A DNA stretch of 64,000 bases, taken from positions 71,105-135,104 of the forward strand of contig NZ_JARBDC010000042.1 of NCBI RefSeq assembly GCF_036577625.1, given 5' to 3'. The DNA is from Paenibacillus_AB sp036577625. Its GTDB lineage: Bacteria > Bacillota > Bacilli > Paenibacillales > NBRC-103111. The notes under the pieces are model-generated. The model did not search any database, had not been told where the DNA came from, and saw nothing but the letters and a program-made list of their open reading frames with translations. Of this stretch, positions 49,203-57,281 are shown piece after piece (position 1 is the first letter of the stretch; the number at the start of each line of letters is the position of its first letter). A program made the translations under genes and the position numbers.

Positions 49203-50603
49203 ATGAGCATGGAGAAAAAGAGCGCGATAGCCGCGGAGCGGTACGATGTCGTCGTGGCGGGGGGAGGACCGGCCGGCACGATGGCGGCTATCGCTTCGGC
49301 CCGCAGCGGGGCGAAGACGCTATTGATCGAACGATACGGATTTCTTGGCGGCATGATCACGAATGCGCTTGTCGGACCGATGCAGAGCTTTCATTCCCGG
49401 GACGAGCAGGTCGTAACCGGAATTGCGCAGGAGGTCGTCGATCGTCTCGTCGCCATCGGCGGTTCTCCGGGACACGTAAAGGATATGATCGGGTTTGCCG
49501 CCTCCGTAACCCCGGTCGATGCGGAAAAGCTGAAATATGTGCTTCAGGAAATGTGTGTCGAGAGCGGCGTTCATCTGCAGCTGCACACCGTCGTTACGGG
49601 AGCCCGGACCGACGCAGGCCGTATCCGGTCGCTCGAACTGTTCAACAAATCGGGTGCTTTCGAGGCGGAAGCCCCCGTCTATATCGATTGCACGGGAGAC
49701 GGCGACGTCATGTGGATGGCCGGAGTGCCGTTCGACAAAGGCAGGGAGAAGGACGGCCTGGCGCAGCCGATGACGATGATGTTTCGGATGGGCGGCGTCG
49801 ATCTGGCCGAGGTCCGCGCGTTCATCAAGGCGAATTCGCAGCAATTTGTTTTGGCCGACGACTGGGAAAGCTGCTCGCATGTCGGCGTTTCGGGCTTTTT
49901 CTCGCTCGTACGGAACGCGCGGTCAAGCGGCGAGCTGACGATCGAGCGGGATCGGGTGCTTTTTTTCGAGCTTCCCGCCAAAGGCGAGGTGTCGGTCAAT
50001 ATGACGCGGGTGATCCGTTACGATGCGACCGACGGCGCCGCTCTGTCGGCAGCGGAAGTTTTAGGCCGGCGGCAGGTGATGGAGGTCGTCCGATTCCTGA
50101 ACCGGCACATCCCCGGCTTCGGGGCGGCTTACTTGATCCATTGCGGCACGCAGATCGGCGTTCGAGAATCGAGGCGTTTGCGGGGACAATACACGCTGAC
50201 CGCAGACGATGTGCTGTCCGGAAAAACGTTCGGCGATGCGATCGCCCGCGGCTCCTATCCGATCGATATTCATTCGCCGGACAGCGGCGAGCTCGATGCC
50301 ACGGAAATCAAGCGGGCGGCCGCTTACGACATTCCGTACCGTTGTCTGCTGAACGATCGCGTACGCAATTTGATCGTGGCGGGGCGATGCATATCCGCCA
50401 CGCATGAGGCGATCGCCTCCGCCCGCGTTTCTCCTACGGCTATGGCGATCGGCCACGCGGCCGGGGCGGCGGCGGCTCTGGCCGCTTCGCTCGGCGTCGA
50501 CCCCGGGGGAGTGGACGTCAGCCGCATTCAGCGGCTCATCGTCGAGCAGGGCGGAAACTTGAGAATCGGCACGGAAGCCGGTTTAAGGGGTGAGAAAGGA
50601 TGA
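49203..50603 (+). CDS. FAD-dependent oxidoreductase (FAD_oxidored family)
   Basis: 466 residues. Rossmann motif YDVVVAGGGPAGTMAAIASA followed by GFLGGMITNALVGPM, typical of the FAD_oxidored group found beside sugar and polyol catabolic genes. YIDCTGDGDVMWMAGVPF and, near the end, NLIVAGRCISATHEAIASARV then AMAIGHAAGAAAALA complete the FAD site. Substrate unknown. It lacks a signal peptide. Its stop overlaps the next start (ATGA), so it is coupled to the DUF4127 protein. Part of the operon opened by the promoter at 48377. Confidence 0.9.
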   Translation: MSMEKKSAIAAERYDVVVAGGGPAGTMAAIASARSGAKTLLIERYGFLGGMITNALVGPMQSFHSRDEQVVTGIAQEVVDRLVAIGGSPGHVKDMIGFAASVTPVDAEKLKYVLQEMCVESGVHLQLHTVVTGARTDAGRIRSLELFNKSGAFEAEAPVYIDCTGDGDVMWMAGVPFDKGREKDGLAQPMTMMFRMGGVDLAEVRAFIKANSQQFVLADDWESCSHVGVSGFFSLVRNARSSGELTIERDRVLFFELPAKGEVSVNMTRVIRYDATDGAALSAAEVLGRRQVMEVVRFLNRHIPGFGAAYLIHCGTQIGVRESRRLRGQYTLTADDVLSGKTFGDAIARGSYPIDIHSPDSGELDATEIKRAAAYDIPYRCLLNDRVRNLIVAGRCISATHEAIASARVSPTAMAIGHAAGAAAALAASLGVDPGGVDVSRIQRLIVEQGGNLRIGTEAGLRGEKG

Positions 50604-52219
50604 AGCCGCGGCATCGAATCGCGCTGCTCCCGTTGGACAGCCGTCCGTGCTGCCGATGGTTTCCCGAAAAAATCGCCGAAATCGCAGGGGTGAGCTTGAT
50701 AACGCCCCCGCCGGAGCTGCTGGGTCTATTCATGAAGTCCGGCGATTGCGACAGCGTTCGCGAATGGCTTCTGACCGCCGCCGACGAGGCGGACGGCATG
50801 GTGGTGGCCGCGGATCAGCTCGCCTTCGGAGGCTTGATCGCCTCGCGAACGAACGAGCGGTCGTTGGAGCAAGCTCTCGGGACGCTGGAGGCGCTGCGGA
50901 CGATCAAGGAGAACGACCCGGAAAAGCCGCTGTACGTCTCCAGCGTGTTAATGCGAATTTCGATCACCGGCCGGAATGCCGCATATGTGCGTTACAAGGA
51001 GCTTGTGCAGCAATACTCGGAGCTGTTCGACCGGCGCCACCGGCTGAAGGAGGCCGGGCTCGAGGCGGAGCTGGAGCGGGTGAAGGCGCAAATTCCCGCC
51101 GACATCCTGGACGATTTCTTCCGGGCGCGAGCTCGCAACATGGCCGTACACAAGCTATTGATCGATTGGGCGGCCGACGGCGTCATCGACTATTTGACGA
51201 TTACGCAAGAGGATGCCAGCCCCGCGGGCGTGCATATTTCGGAGCAAAGAACGCTGCAGCGGCATATGTACGAACGGCATGCGCAGGCCAAAACGATGTT
51301 GTACCCGGGTGCCGACGAAGCGGCCCAGACGCTGCTCGCCCGCATGCTGCAAACGCTCGGCGGACGCAAAATCAAAGTGTTCCCGCGCTTTACGTCGGAG
51401 TCGGGAAAGCTGGCCGTTCCGAAGTACGAAGACCGCCCGATCGAGGAGACGGTGAAAGCCCATCTATGGGCGGCCGGTACTGTCATCGTCGATACGCCGT
51501 CGGAGGCGGATCTCATTTTGGCCGTGAATCCGCCTTTGCCCGACATGACGAATGACGGCCAACATTCGGGAGACGTTAAAGCCTTTTTCGATTCCAGACA
51601 TATGCTCACCGATTTGATCGAAAGCGCCAAATCTTATATCGATCAAGGCCGCAGAGTGGCGGTCGCGGACGTGGCGCTGCCGAACGCGTCCGACATGGAG
51701 CTTGTCCGGTATTTGCTCGACGAGCGGCTCTTCACCCGTCTGACCGGGTATGCCGGATGGAACACGGCCGGCAACTCGCTCGGCACCTGTATAGCTCACG
51801 CGGTTGCCCGTACGCTCCCCGACCTGCTCGTGTCCGGGCCGGGAATGAGCATGGACGGCCGCGAAAGAAGTGCGGCGGAAGAAGCCGCTATAAAGGCGGA
51901 TGAGGCGCACGCCTCCTTTTTGCTGTCTCGATTGATGGACGAATGGGGGTATCAGGCGCAAGTTCGCGGGGAGGCGCATAACTGGATGGCATCCAATCTG
52001 TCCGTCAGTCCGTGGGACTTGGAATCGTCCTATGACCGAGTCAACGCGTTCGTCGTGGAGCGAATGAAGGAGCTGTTCGCGGCGACGCGTCCGCTTCTTG
52101 TCGGTTCGCCGACGGATGCGGCCGCATTATCGATCCGCGATGTACAACTGACATCCGTTCGTTTGCCGTGGAACCGCATATTCGAGGTCGACGTGAAAGT
52201 AAACGCGACGATCGGCTGA
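50600..52219 (+). CDS. DUF4127 family protein
   Basis: 539 residues. The DUF4127 signature is at the N-terminus: RIALLPLDSRPCCRWFPEKI. Further conserved-looking stretches are VVAADQLAFGGLIASR, VSSVLMRISITGR, TQEDASPAGVHISEQ, YPGADEAAQTLLARM and YAGWNTAGNSLGTCIAHAVAR. No function is known to me for the family. Conserved Asp/Arg/Cys near the start and the His-, Asp- and Glu-containing motifs suggest a cytoplasmic enzyme. ATG overlaps the upstream stop. Its persistent pairing with an FAD oxidoreductase and a LacI repressor points to a small catabolic pathway not yet described. Confidence 0.88.
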   Translation: MKPRHRIALLPLDSRPCCRWFPEKIAEIAGVSLITPPPELLGLFMKSGDCDSVREWLLTAADEADGMVVAADQLAFGGLIASRTNERSLEQALGTLEALRTIKENDPEKPLYVSSVLMRISITGRNAAYVRYKELVQQYSELFDRRHRLKEAGLEAELERVKAQIPADILDDFFRARARNMAVHKLLIDWAADGVIDYLTITQEDASPAGVHISEQRTLQRHMYERHAQAKTMLYPGADEAAQTLLARMLQTLGGRKIKVFPRFTSESGKLAVPKYEDRPIEETVKAHLWAAGTVIVDTPSEADLILAVNPPLPDMTNDGQHSGDVKAFFDSRHMLTDLIESAKSYIDQGRRVAVADVALPNASDMELVRYLLDERLFTRLTGYAGWNTAGNSLGTCIAHAVARTLPDLLVSGPGMSMDGRERSAAEEAAIKADEAHASFLLSRLMDEWGYQAQVRGEAHNWMASNLSVSPWDLESSYDRVNAFVVERMKELFAATRPLLVGSPTDAAALSIRDVQLTSVRLPWNRIFEVDVKVNATIG

Positions 52220-52293
52220 CGAGCGGCACCGCTTCCCTTGCTCCGGGCCGTTTGACATCGATCCGGAAACCTTGAATAATAGGTAGGTAAACG

Positions 52294-53343
52294 ATGCAGG
52301 ATACGGTGATCAGTGTGTCAAATACGTTGGAATCCATAGCGAAGCTGGCCGGCGTTTCCCGAGGGACGGTGTCGCGCGTCATCAATCGGCAGCCCGGGGT
52401 GAAGCAGGCGGTCCGCGACAAAGTAATGGCGGTCATCGCGGAGACGGGCTATGTGCCGAATCCGCAAGCCCGAAGCTTGGCCGGCGGGAAAACCGAGAAC
52501 ATCGGCGTTGTCGTATTCGGCAACAATCCGCTATTTTTGACTCACCATATTTTCTTTGAAGTGCTGCAAGGGATTCAAAGTCATTCGACATTGAACGCAT
52601 ACGACCTCGTATTGTTTTCGAATCGCAGCGAACGGGACAAGGAATACTGGAAACGGATCGGCGACAAGCGCAAGGTGGACGGCCTGATCATTATGGGCGA
52701 GCATATTCGCGAAGAATATTTGCACTATTATTACGACCGCGACATTCCGTTCGTTCTCGTAGGCAAACGGCTGACCGAACCGTTCCCCATGCAATGCGTT
52801 ACGTCGGATTACCGCAAGGGAGCGTACGAGGGAACGAAGCATTTGCTCGATCAGGGACTGCGGCGCATTGCGGTGCTTCGCGGTTTGCTGAACACGTACC
52901 ACGAGAACGAACGGTTTTCCGGCTTCGCGCAGGCGCTCGAGGAGGCCGGGCTCGATCCGGACGTCTCGCTCGTGATGAACGGGCAGGCGGACAAGCAGAC
53001 CGCTTACGAAGAGACGGGCCGCTTGCTCCGCTCCGGACAAACGTTCGACGGATTGTTCGCCGGCAACGATCTGATGGCGTTCGGCGCCATAGAGGCATTG
53101 CGGGAGTTCGGCTTGCGGGTGCCGGAGGATGTGGCCGTCGTCGGCTACGACGACATTCAGGCGGCCCCGTATTTTGCTCCCCCGCTTACTTCGGTTCGCC
53201 AAGACAAGCTGCGGATCGGCCGGGAAGCCGCACAATTGCTGATGAAGCTGCTGAACAACGAGCTGAACAGGAGCGCTCCGACCGATGTAATCGTCGAAAG
53301 CACGCTGGTGATCCGGCAAAGCTCGTTGAAGCGGGCGGATTAA
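52294..53343 (+). CDS. LacI-family transcriptional regulator
   Basis: 349 residues. N-terminal HTH and hinge TLESIAKLAGVSRGTVSRVI and YVPNPQARSLAGGKTENIGV, then the periplasmic-binding-like effector domain with GLFAGNDLMAFGAIEALREF and VAVVGYDDIQAAPYFAPPLT. It sits 74 bp after DUF4127 in the same direction and ends the operon. The operator at 48422 matches LacI-type recognition, so autoregulation together with the operon is likely. Effector is expected to be the operon substrate or a phosphorylated intermediate. Confidence 0.94.
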   Translation: MQDTVISVSNTLESIAKLAGVSRGTVSRVINRQPGVKQAVRDKVMAVIAETGYVPNPQARSLAGGKTENIGVVVFGNNPLFLTHHIFFEVLQGIQSHSTLNAYDLVLFSNRSERDKEYWKRIGDKRKVDGLIIMGEHIREEYLHYYYDRDIPFVLVGKRLTEPFPMQCVTSDYRKGAYEGTKHLLDQGLRRIAVLRGLLNTYHENERFSGFAQALEEAGLDPDVSLVMNGQADKQTAYEETGRLLRSGQTFDGLFAGNDLMAFGAIEALREFGLRVPEDVAVVGYDDIQAAPYFAPPLTSVRQDKLRIGREAAQLLMKLLNNELNRSAPTDVIVESTLVIRQSSLKRAD

Positions 53344-53404
53344 GGAAGCCGCGCGTCTGTCGACTTCAACCGTTGCGTCAAAAACTCCGATAGACCGGAA
53401 ATGG

Positions 53405-53431
53405 AAATCCGCCTTTACGGCGGATTTTTTG
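53405..53431 (+). terminator. Terminator after the LacI gene
   Basis: AAATCCGCC (53405-53413) pairs with GGCGGATTT (53419-53427) and continues into TTTT. Confidence 0.85.
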
Positions 53432-53456
53432 TTGTTTAGAAATCCGTGCCGATGAT

Positions 53457-53645
53457 GGCTAACGAATCGTCACATGCTGATGGGCGGAAAAACGATCGAT
53501 TTTCCAGGCGAACGAATCCGGACATCGCTATCGAGTCGAAAATGGAAGAAAACGAACCGATTTGCCGGAAATAGCGATACTAGAGTTCTTTACAATTTTT
53601 GACCTCGGCATTCGGCTTCGATAACGGTTGCCCGGTTCGTCAGCC
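53457..53645 (+). repeat. Dispersed repeat family A, copy 2 (189 bp, MITE-like)
   Basis: It begins GGCTAACGAATCGT and ends TTCGTCAGCC, one base off a perfect 10 bp terminal inverted repeat. The same length, orientation and internal landmarks (GGCGGAAAAACGATCG, ATCGAGTCGAAAATGGA, CATTCGGCTTCGATAACG) as the copy at 25169-25357. Similarity seems to continue about 20 bp past the right end in both places. The rest of the 469 bp gap (53344-53812) holds the LacI terminator, a cre box and the SBP leader. Confidence 0.8.
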
Positions 53646-53754
53646 GTATGTCCGATTCGACAAAGAGCCCGGGTCCGGAGCCGATGCGGCGCCGACAGCA
53701 GGATCGTTCGAACCGCAGTACAAATGGTCAAAAGAATGCATGGTCGGTGCATTG

Positions 53755-53769
53755 TTGAAACCGCTTGCA
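53755..53769 (+). promoter_or_regulatory. cre box (CcpA site) upstream of the sugar-binding lipoprotein
   Basis: TTGAAACCGCTTGCA fits every position of the cre consensus WTGNAANCGNWNNCW. It lies 44 bp before the start codon, close to where the promoter must be. Predicts repression by CcpA when preferred sugars are present. Confidence 0.7.
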
Positions 53770-53812
53770 TATGAGAAGATACGTTCAAATTCGATACCGA
53801 GGGGGGACACTT

Positions 53813-55129
53813 TTGCTGTCGGTCTTGAAACCATTCAGCGTTTTAACGCTCGCCGCCGTTTCGCTGGCGTCGCTTGTTTCCGCTTGCGGCGGGGGCGGGA
53901 CGCCGGCCGGCGGAGCGCAGGAAGCTCCGAAGGAGCAAGGCAAAGCTTACTTGAAAGAGCCGGTCGAAATTACGTTTTACCGTCCGAATACGGCTACGAC
54001 GGAAGAAGAATTTATGAAAATCATGGGGGACGCCGTAAAGGCGAAATTTCCGAACGTAACGCCGAAGTTTATCCCTTACGCCAAAGGAACCGAATTCAAG
54101 GACGTCATCGCCGCGGGCGAACCGCTCGATATCGTCTTTTATTCCATCGGCTTGATCACCAATATGACCGACTACGATTTGCAATACGACATTTCCGGGC
54201 TGATGAAGACGAACAAATTCGATTTGTCCCGCCTGGAGCAAACGCAGGTCGAATTCATGAAAAATTTCAGCGGCGGCGGCATGTACGGATTGCCGATCTT
54301 CACGACCGCGGAGGTGCTGGCCTACAACAAAGACATTTTCGACAAATTCGGCGTCGCCTACCCGAAAGACGGCATGACGTGGGACGAAACGTACGACCTG
54401 GCCAAAAAGCTGACGCGTACCGACGGGGGCTTGCAATATTACGGCTTCGGCATGTCGGCGAGCCATATGCTCAATGTGAACCAATTGTCCGCGCCGTTTC
54501 ACGACGCTCAGAATAAACCGCTGCTGACGGACGACAATTTTAAAAAGCTGATCGACAATTTCGCCCGGTTTTATCAGCTTCCCGGCAAAGACTTATCGAA
54601 GGAGCTGTGGAGCAAGCAGACGTCGACGTTGTTTACGAAAGACAAAACGCTGGCGATGTACGCCTACTTCAACTCGACGCTGAACAACGACGGCAACTAC
54701 GACGCCGTTTCGCTGCCTTATTTCAAGGAAGCGATGGGGGTCGGCTCGCAAATGTATCCCACGTACGCGACCGTCGCCAGCACGAGCAAGCATAAGGAAA
54801 TGGCTTACGAAATCGTCGCTTACTTCACCTCGGACGAGTTCCAGACGAAGTTTTCCAAGGACGGCACCGGGCTGACCGTATTGAACGACCCGGAAATCCG
54901 CAAAACGTTCGCGCAGTCCAATCCGAGATATCAAGGCAAAAACATCAAATCGTTTTTCCCGGAAAAGCCGGCGCCGATCACGATGAAAACGAAATATTCC
55001 AACATCGTGTCGGGCAAGGCGAATACGGCGCTGCAGCAGGTCGCGACCGGCGAGAAGGATGCGGTAACGGCATTGCGGGAAGCGTCCGAAGCCGCGGTCA
55101 AAGAGATTCAGGCCGCCCAAGGAAAATGA
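53813..55129 (+). CDS. Extracellular sugar-binding lipoprotein (no adjacent permeases)
   Basis: 438 residues from TTG 53813, chosen because GAGGGGGG lies 6 nt upstream; an ATG at 53771 has no ribosome site and would add an arginine-rich stretch. Signal peptide SVLTLAAVSLASLVSAC with the lipobox Cys at about 26. Shared motifs with the paralogues: AYNKDIFDKFGVAYPKDGMT, ALREASEAAVKEIQAAQGK at the end. It is preceded by a perfect cre box. Downstream are two AraC genes on the other strand and the GH29 fucosidase, so a fucosylated oligosaccharide is a possible ligand. Transport partners are elsewhere. Confidence 0.9.
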   Translation: MLSVLKPFSVLTLAAVSLASLVSACGGGGTPAGGAQEAPKEQGKAYLKEPVEITFYRPNTATTEEEFMKIMGDAVKAKFPNVTPKFIPYAKGTEFKDVIAAGEPLDIVFYSIGLITNMTDYDLQYDISGLMKTNKFDLSRLEQTQVEFMKNFSGGGMYGLPIFTTAEVLAYNKDIFDKFGVAYPKDGMTWDETYDLAKKLTRTDGGLQYYGFGMSASHMLNVNQLSAPFHDAQNKPLLTDDNFKKLIDNFARFYQLPGKDLSKELWSKQTSTLFTKDKTLAMYAYFNSTLNNDGNYDAVSLPYFKEAMGVGSQMYPTYATVASTSKHKEMAYEIVAYFTSDEFQTKFSKDGTGLTVLNDPEIRKTFAQSNPRYQGKNIKSFFPEKPAPITMKTKYSNIVSGKANTALQQVATGEKDAVTALREASEAAVKEIQAAQGK

Positions 55130-55158
55130 TTCGTGATATGCGCACGGCGCGGAAACGG

Positions 55159-55190
55159 GCAGCCCCGGTCGGGGGCTGCTCGCGCTGCTT
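55159..55190. terminator. Hairpin between convergent SBP and AraC genes
   Basis: GCAGCCCC (55159-55166) pairs with GGGGCTGC (55172-55179). No long T-run; termination is inferred from position. Confidence 0.5.
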
Positions 55191-56102
55191 TCAGCCGTCC
55201 GGGCGGCCCGGCGCCTGCATCGTCTTCGGCCTGAAGCTGAGCGGGGGTTGGCCGGTCCAGCGCTTGAACTGTCTGCTGAAATGGCTGACCGAGTAAAAGC
55301 CCAGTTCGTCGGCGATCGCTTCGACGGTCAAGCTCGTGCGGACGAGCAGCTCTTTCGCTTTATTCAGCTTCAGCATCGTCACGTATTGGCGCGGAGGCAT
55401 GCCGTACACTTTCGTAAAAATCGCCGTGCACCGTCCCCGGCTCAGGCCGATATGGCGGGCGATGTCCTGAATCGTCACCGAACGCTGCCCATGAAGCCGC
55501 AAAAAATCTTCGATGCGGTGGGCGATCTCCGTCTCATGGCGCGTAGGTTCGTCCGGTTCCGGATCCCTGGTTCCCGCCGCCATCTCGCCGGCAATCTTCG
55601 TGATTTCCCCTACGATCAGCAGCATACAGGCCTGGACCGCCAGCTTGTCGCCGCTGGATATGTTGATGGCGTCATAGGTCGACCGCGATTCGGTCCGAAG
55701 CAGACCGTTCAAAATGACGGTTTCGAAGTCCCGCATATAGCGCGGAATCATCGTCCGTTCGGCCGCTTTTCGCGGAATCCGCTCCATGCCCGGAACGTTC
55801 AGCTGCTTGCGCAGCATCGGGTCGTCGATGTCGAAATGGATGGACAGGAGCGTAACCGGCCGCTCGGAGTTGTTTTGGAGACGATGCTTCGTTCCCGGCC
55901 GGATCAGGACCCAATCGCCGGTTTGAAAAGGGACGGGCCGCTCCCGAACGTATTCGACGGCGTCGCCCTCCCAGCAATGCAGCAGCTCGAACGTCGGATG
56001 AAACTCCATGCGGAAGCTGTAGCCGGGCTCGGCGACGCGAACATGAACATTGTGGGTAATGAACGTGCTGGTCATATCCGGAAGCCCTACTCGAATTTGC
56101 AC
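55191..56102 (-). CDS. AraC-family transcriptional regulator
   Basis: 303 residues from GTG 56102, with AAGGAGTGG 6 nt upstream. N-terminal cupin (YSFRMEFHPTFELLHCWEGD, GDWVLIRPGTKHRL) and C-terminal HTH pair (VTIQDIARHIGLSRGRCTAI, VEAIADELGFYSVSHFSRQF). It lies in tandem with a second AraC gene 112 bp upstream on the same strand. Which of the neighbouring units (lipoprotein at 53813 or GH29 at 57282) it controls is unclear. Confidence 0.92.
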   Translation of the reverse strand: MQIRVGLPDMTSTFITHNVHVRVAEPGYSFRMEFHPTFELLHCWEGDAVEYVRERPVPFQTGDWVLIRPGTKHRLQNNSERPVTLLSIHFDIDDPMLRKQLNVPGMERIPRKAAERTMIPRYMRDFETVILNGLLRTESRSTYDAINISSGDKLAVQACMLLIVGEITKIAGEMAAGTRDPEPDEPTRHETEIAHRIEDFLRLHGQRSVTIQDIARHIGLSRGRCTAIFTKVYGMPPRQYVTMLKLNKAKELLVRTSLTVEAIADELGFYSVSHFSRQFKRWTGQPPLSFRPKTMQAPGRPDG

Positions 56103-56214
56103 CGGGCACCACTCCTTGTCAGGGTAGCGTATTGCGAGGCGGTTTCTTGTAGTATATCAAGTTTCGGGACCGACTGCAGGCGATTTTGCCGCGAAAACGA
56201 ACGATTCGAGCCGT

Positions 56215-57084
56215 TTACATGAGCCGCTGGAACACCGACCGGTAGCGCTTCGGCGTCATGCCGGTCTTTTTGCGGAATTGGCGGATCAAATACGTCGCGT
56301 CGCCGAAGCCGGCCGTTTCGGCGATGCGCTCGACGGACAGCGGCGTCGCGCGCAGCAGCTCCTTCGCTTTCTCGATCCGCAGGTGGGTCGCGTACTGCAG
56401 CGCGCTCATCCCCGTATGCTTTTTCAGACAGCGCGACAAATAATCGGCGTCGAAATGGAGCGTTTTCGCCATATGAGAGGCGTCGAACGGCATCAAGTAC
56501 CGGTCCCGCAAATACGCTTCGATCCGTTCCGCCAGCCCCGAGGTCGGAGCGCGCGAGGCGGCGTACAGCAGCGTTTGCAGCTCGTCGAGCAGCGCGGCGA
56601 ATAAAGCGTGCAGCTTCGCGCCGTTTTTCGTCAGCAGGTTGTCGTACAAGGACGCCATCCGATCGAGCGTCGGCCAGACGGTTTGCAGGGGGAGCTCCCC
56701 GAACTTGGGCAAATAGACGTACTGCGCCGGGGCGATATAAGCCCGGTCGATTTTTTTGTCGCAAGGGTGGGACCAGGGCGCCTGCTCCGGATCGAGCCTC
56801 CGCACGGCCGGCGCATGGGCGAAATGAAGCCAGTACAGCTCCGTCTCTTCATCGCACGGCTTCGTTCCCCGGTGCGGAACGTTCGGCTCGAGCACGAGCA
56901 TATGGCCGGCTTTCACTTCGAAGTCGCGGCCGTTTTCCGTCATGTACAGCGCGCCGCGCTTGACGAACAGAACGTCGTACAGCCCGAACGTACGGGACGC
57001 GTGCAGCCTGCCTTGTGGCCAGACGGTATGATGAACGATGATCAGCTGCGGCAGCGGCGGAATCGCCAGCTCGAGACATTGCAC
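56215..57084 (-). CDS. AraC-family transcriptional regulator divergent from GH29
   Basis: 289 residues. N-terminal cupin (YDVLFVKRGALYMTENGRDF, GHMLVLEPNVPHRGT) and C-terminal HTH pair (FDASHMAKTLHFDADYLSRC, VERIAETAGFGDATYLIRQF). GGAGGC lies before the ATG. It is divergent from the GH29 gene with about 200 bp between and is its most likely activator. A fucose-containing inducer would fit, by inference from context only. Confidence 0.92.
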   Translation of the reverse strand: MQCLELAIPPLPQLIIVHHTVWPQGRLHASRTFGLYDVLFVKRGALYMTENGRDFEVKAGHMLVLEPNVPHRGTKPCDEETELYWLHFAHAPAVRRLDPEQAPWSHPCDKKIDRAYIAPAQYVYLPKFGELPLQTVWPTLDRMASLYDNLLTKNGAKLHALFAALLDELQTLLYAASRAPTSGLAERIEAYLRDRYLMPFDASHMAKTLHFDADYLSRCLKKHTGMSALQYATHLRIEKAKELLRATPLSVERIAETAGFGDATYLIRQFRKKTGMTPKRYRSVFQRLM

Positions 57085-57281
57085 GGAAAAGCCTCCTTCG
57101 CGAAGACGGAAATGTCCGATTTTGAAACGGAAAAGTCGCTGTCGCCCGAAGCGGGCTCGCTCTATGATTGATAGTAACCCGATCGCTTCGCCGGCACAAG
57201 CGTCCGCCGCGTTTTGGACAATGCTTCGATGGCGGAACCGTGCGATTTCGGTCGGTTAAACGAGTAGGGGAGCGTTGCGCG

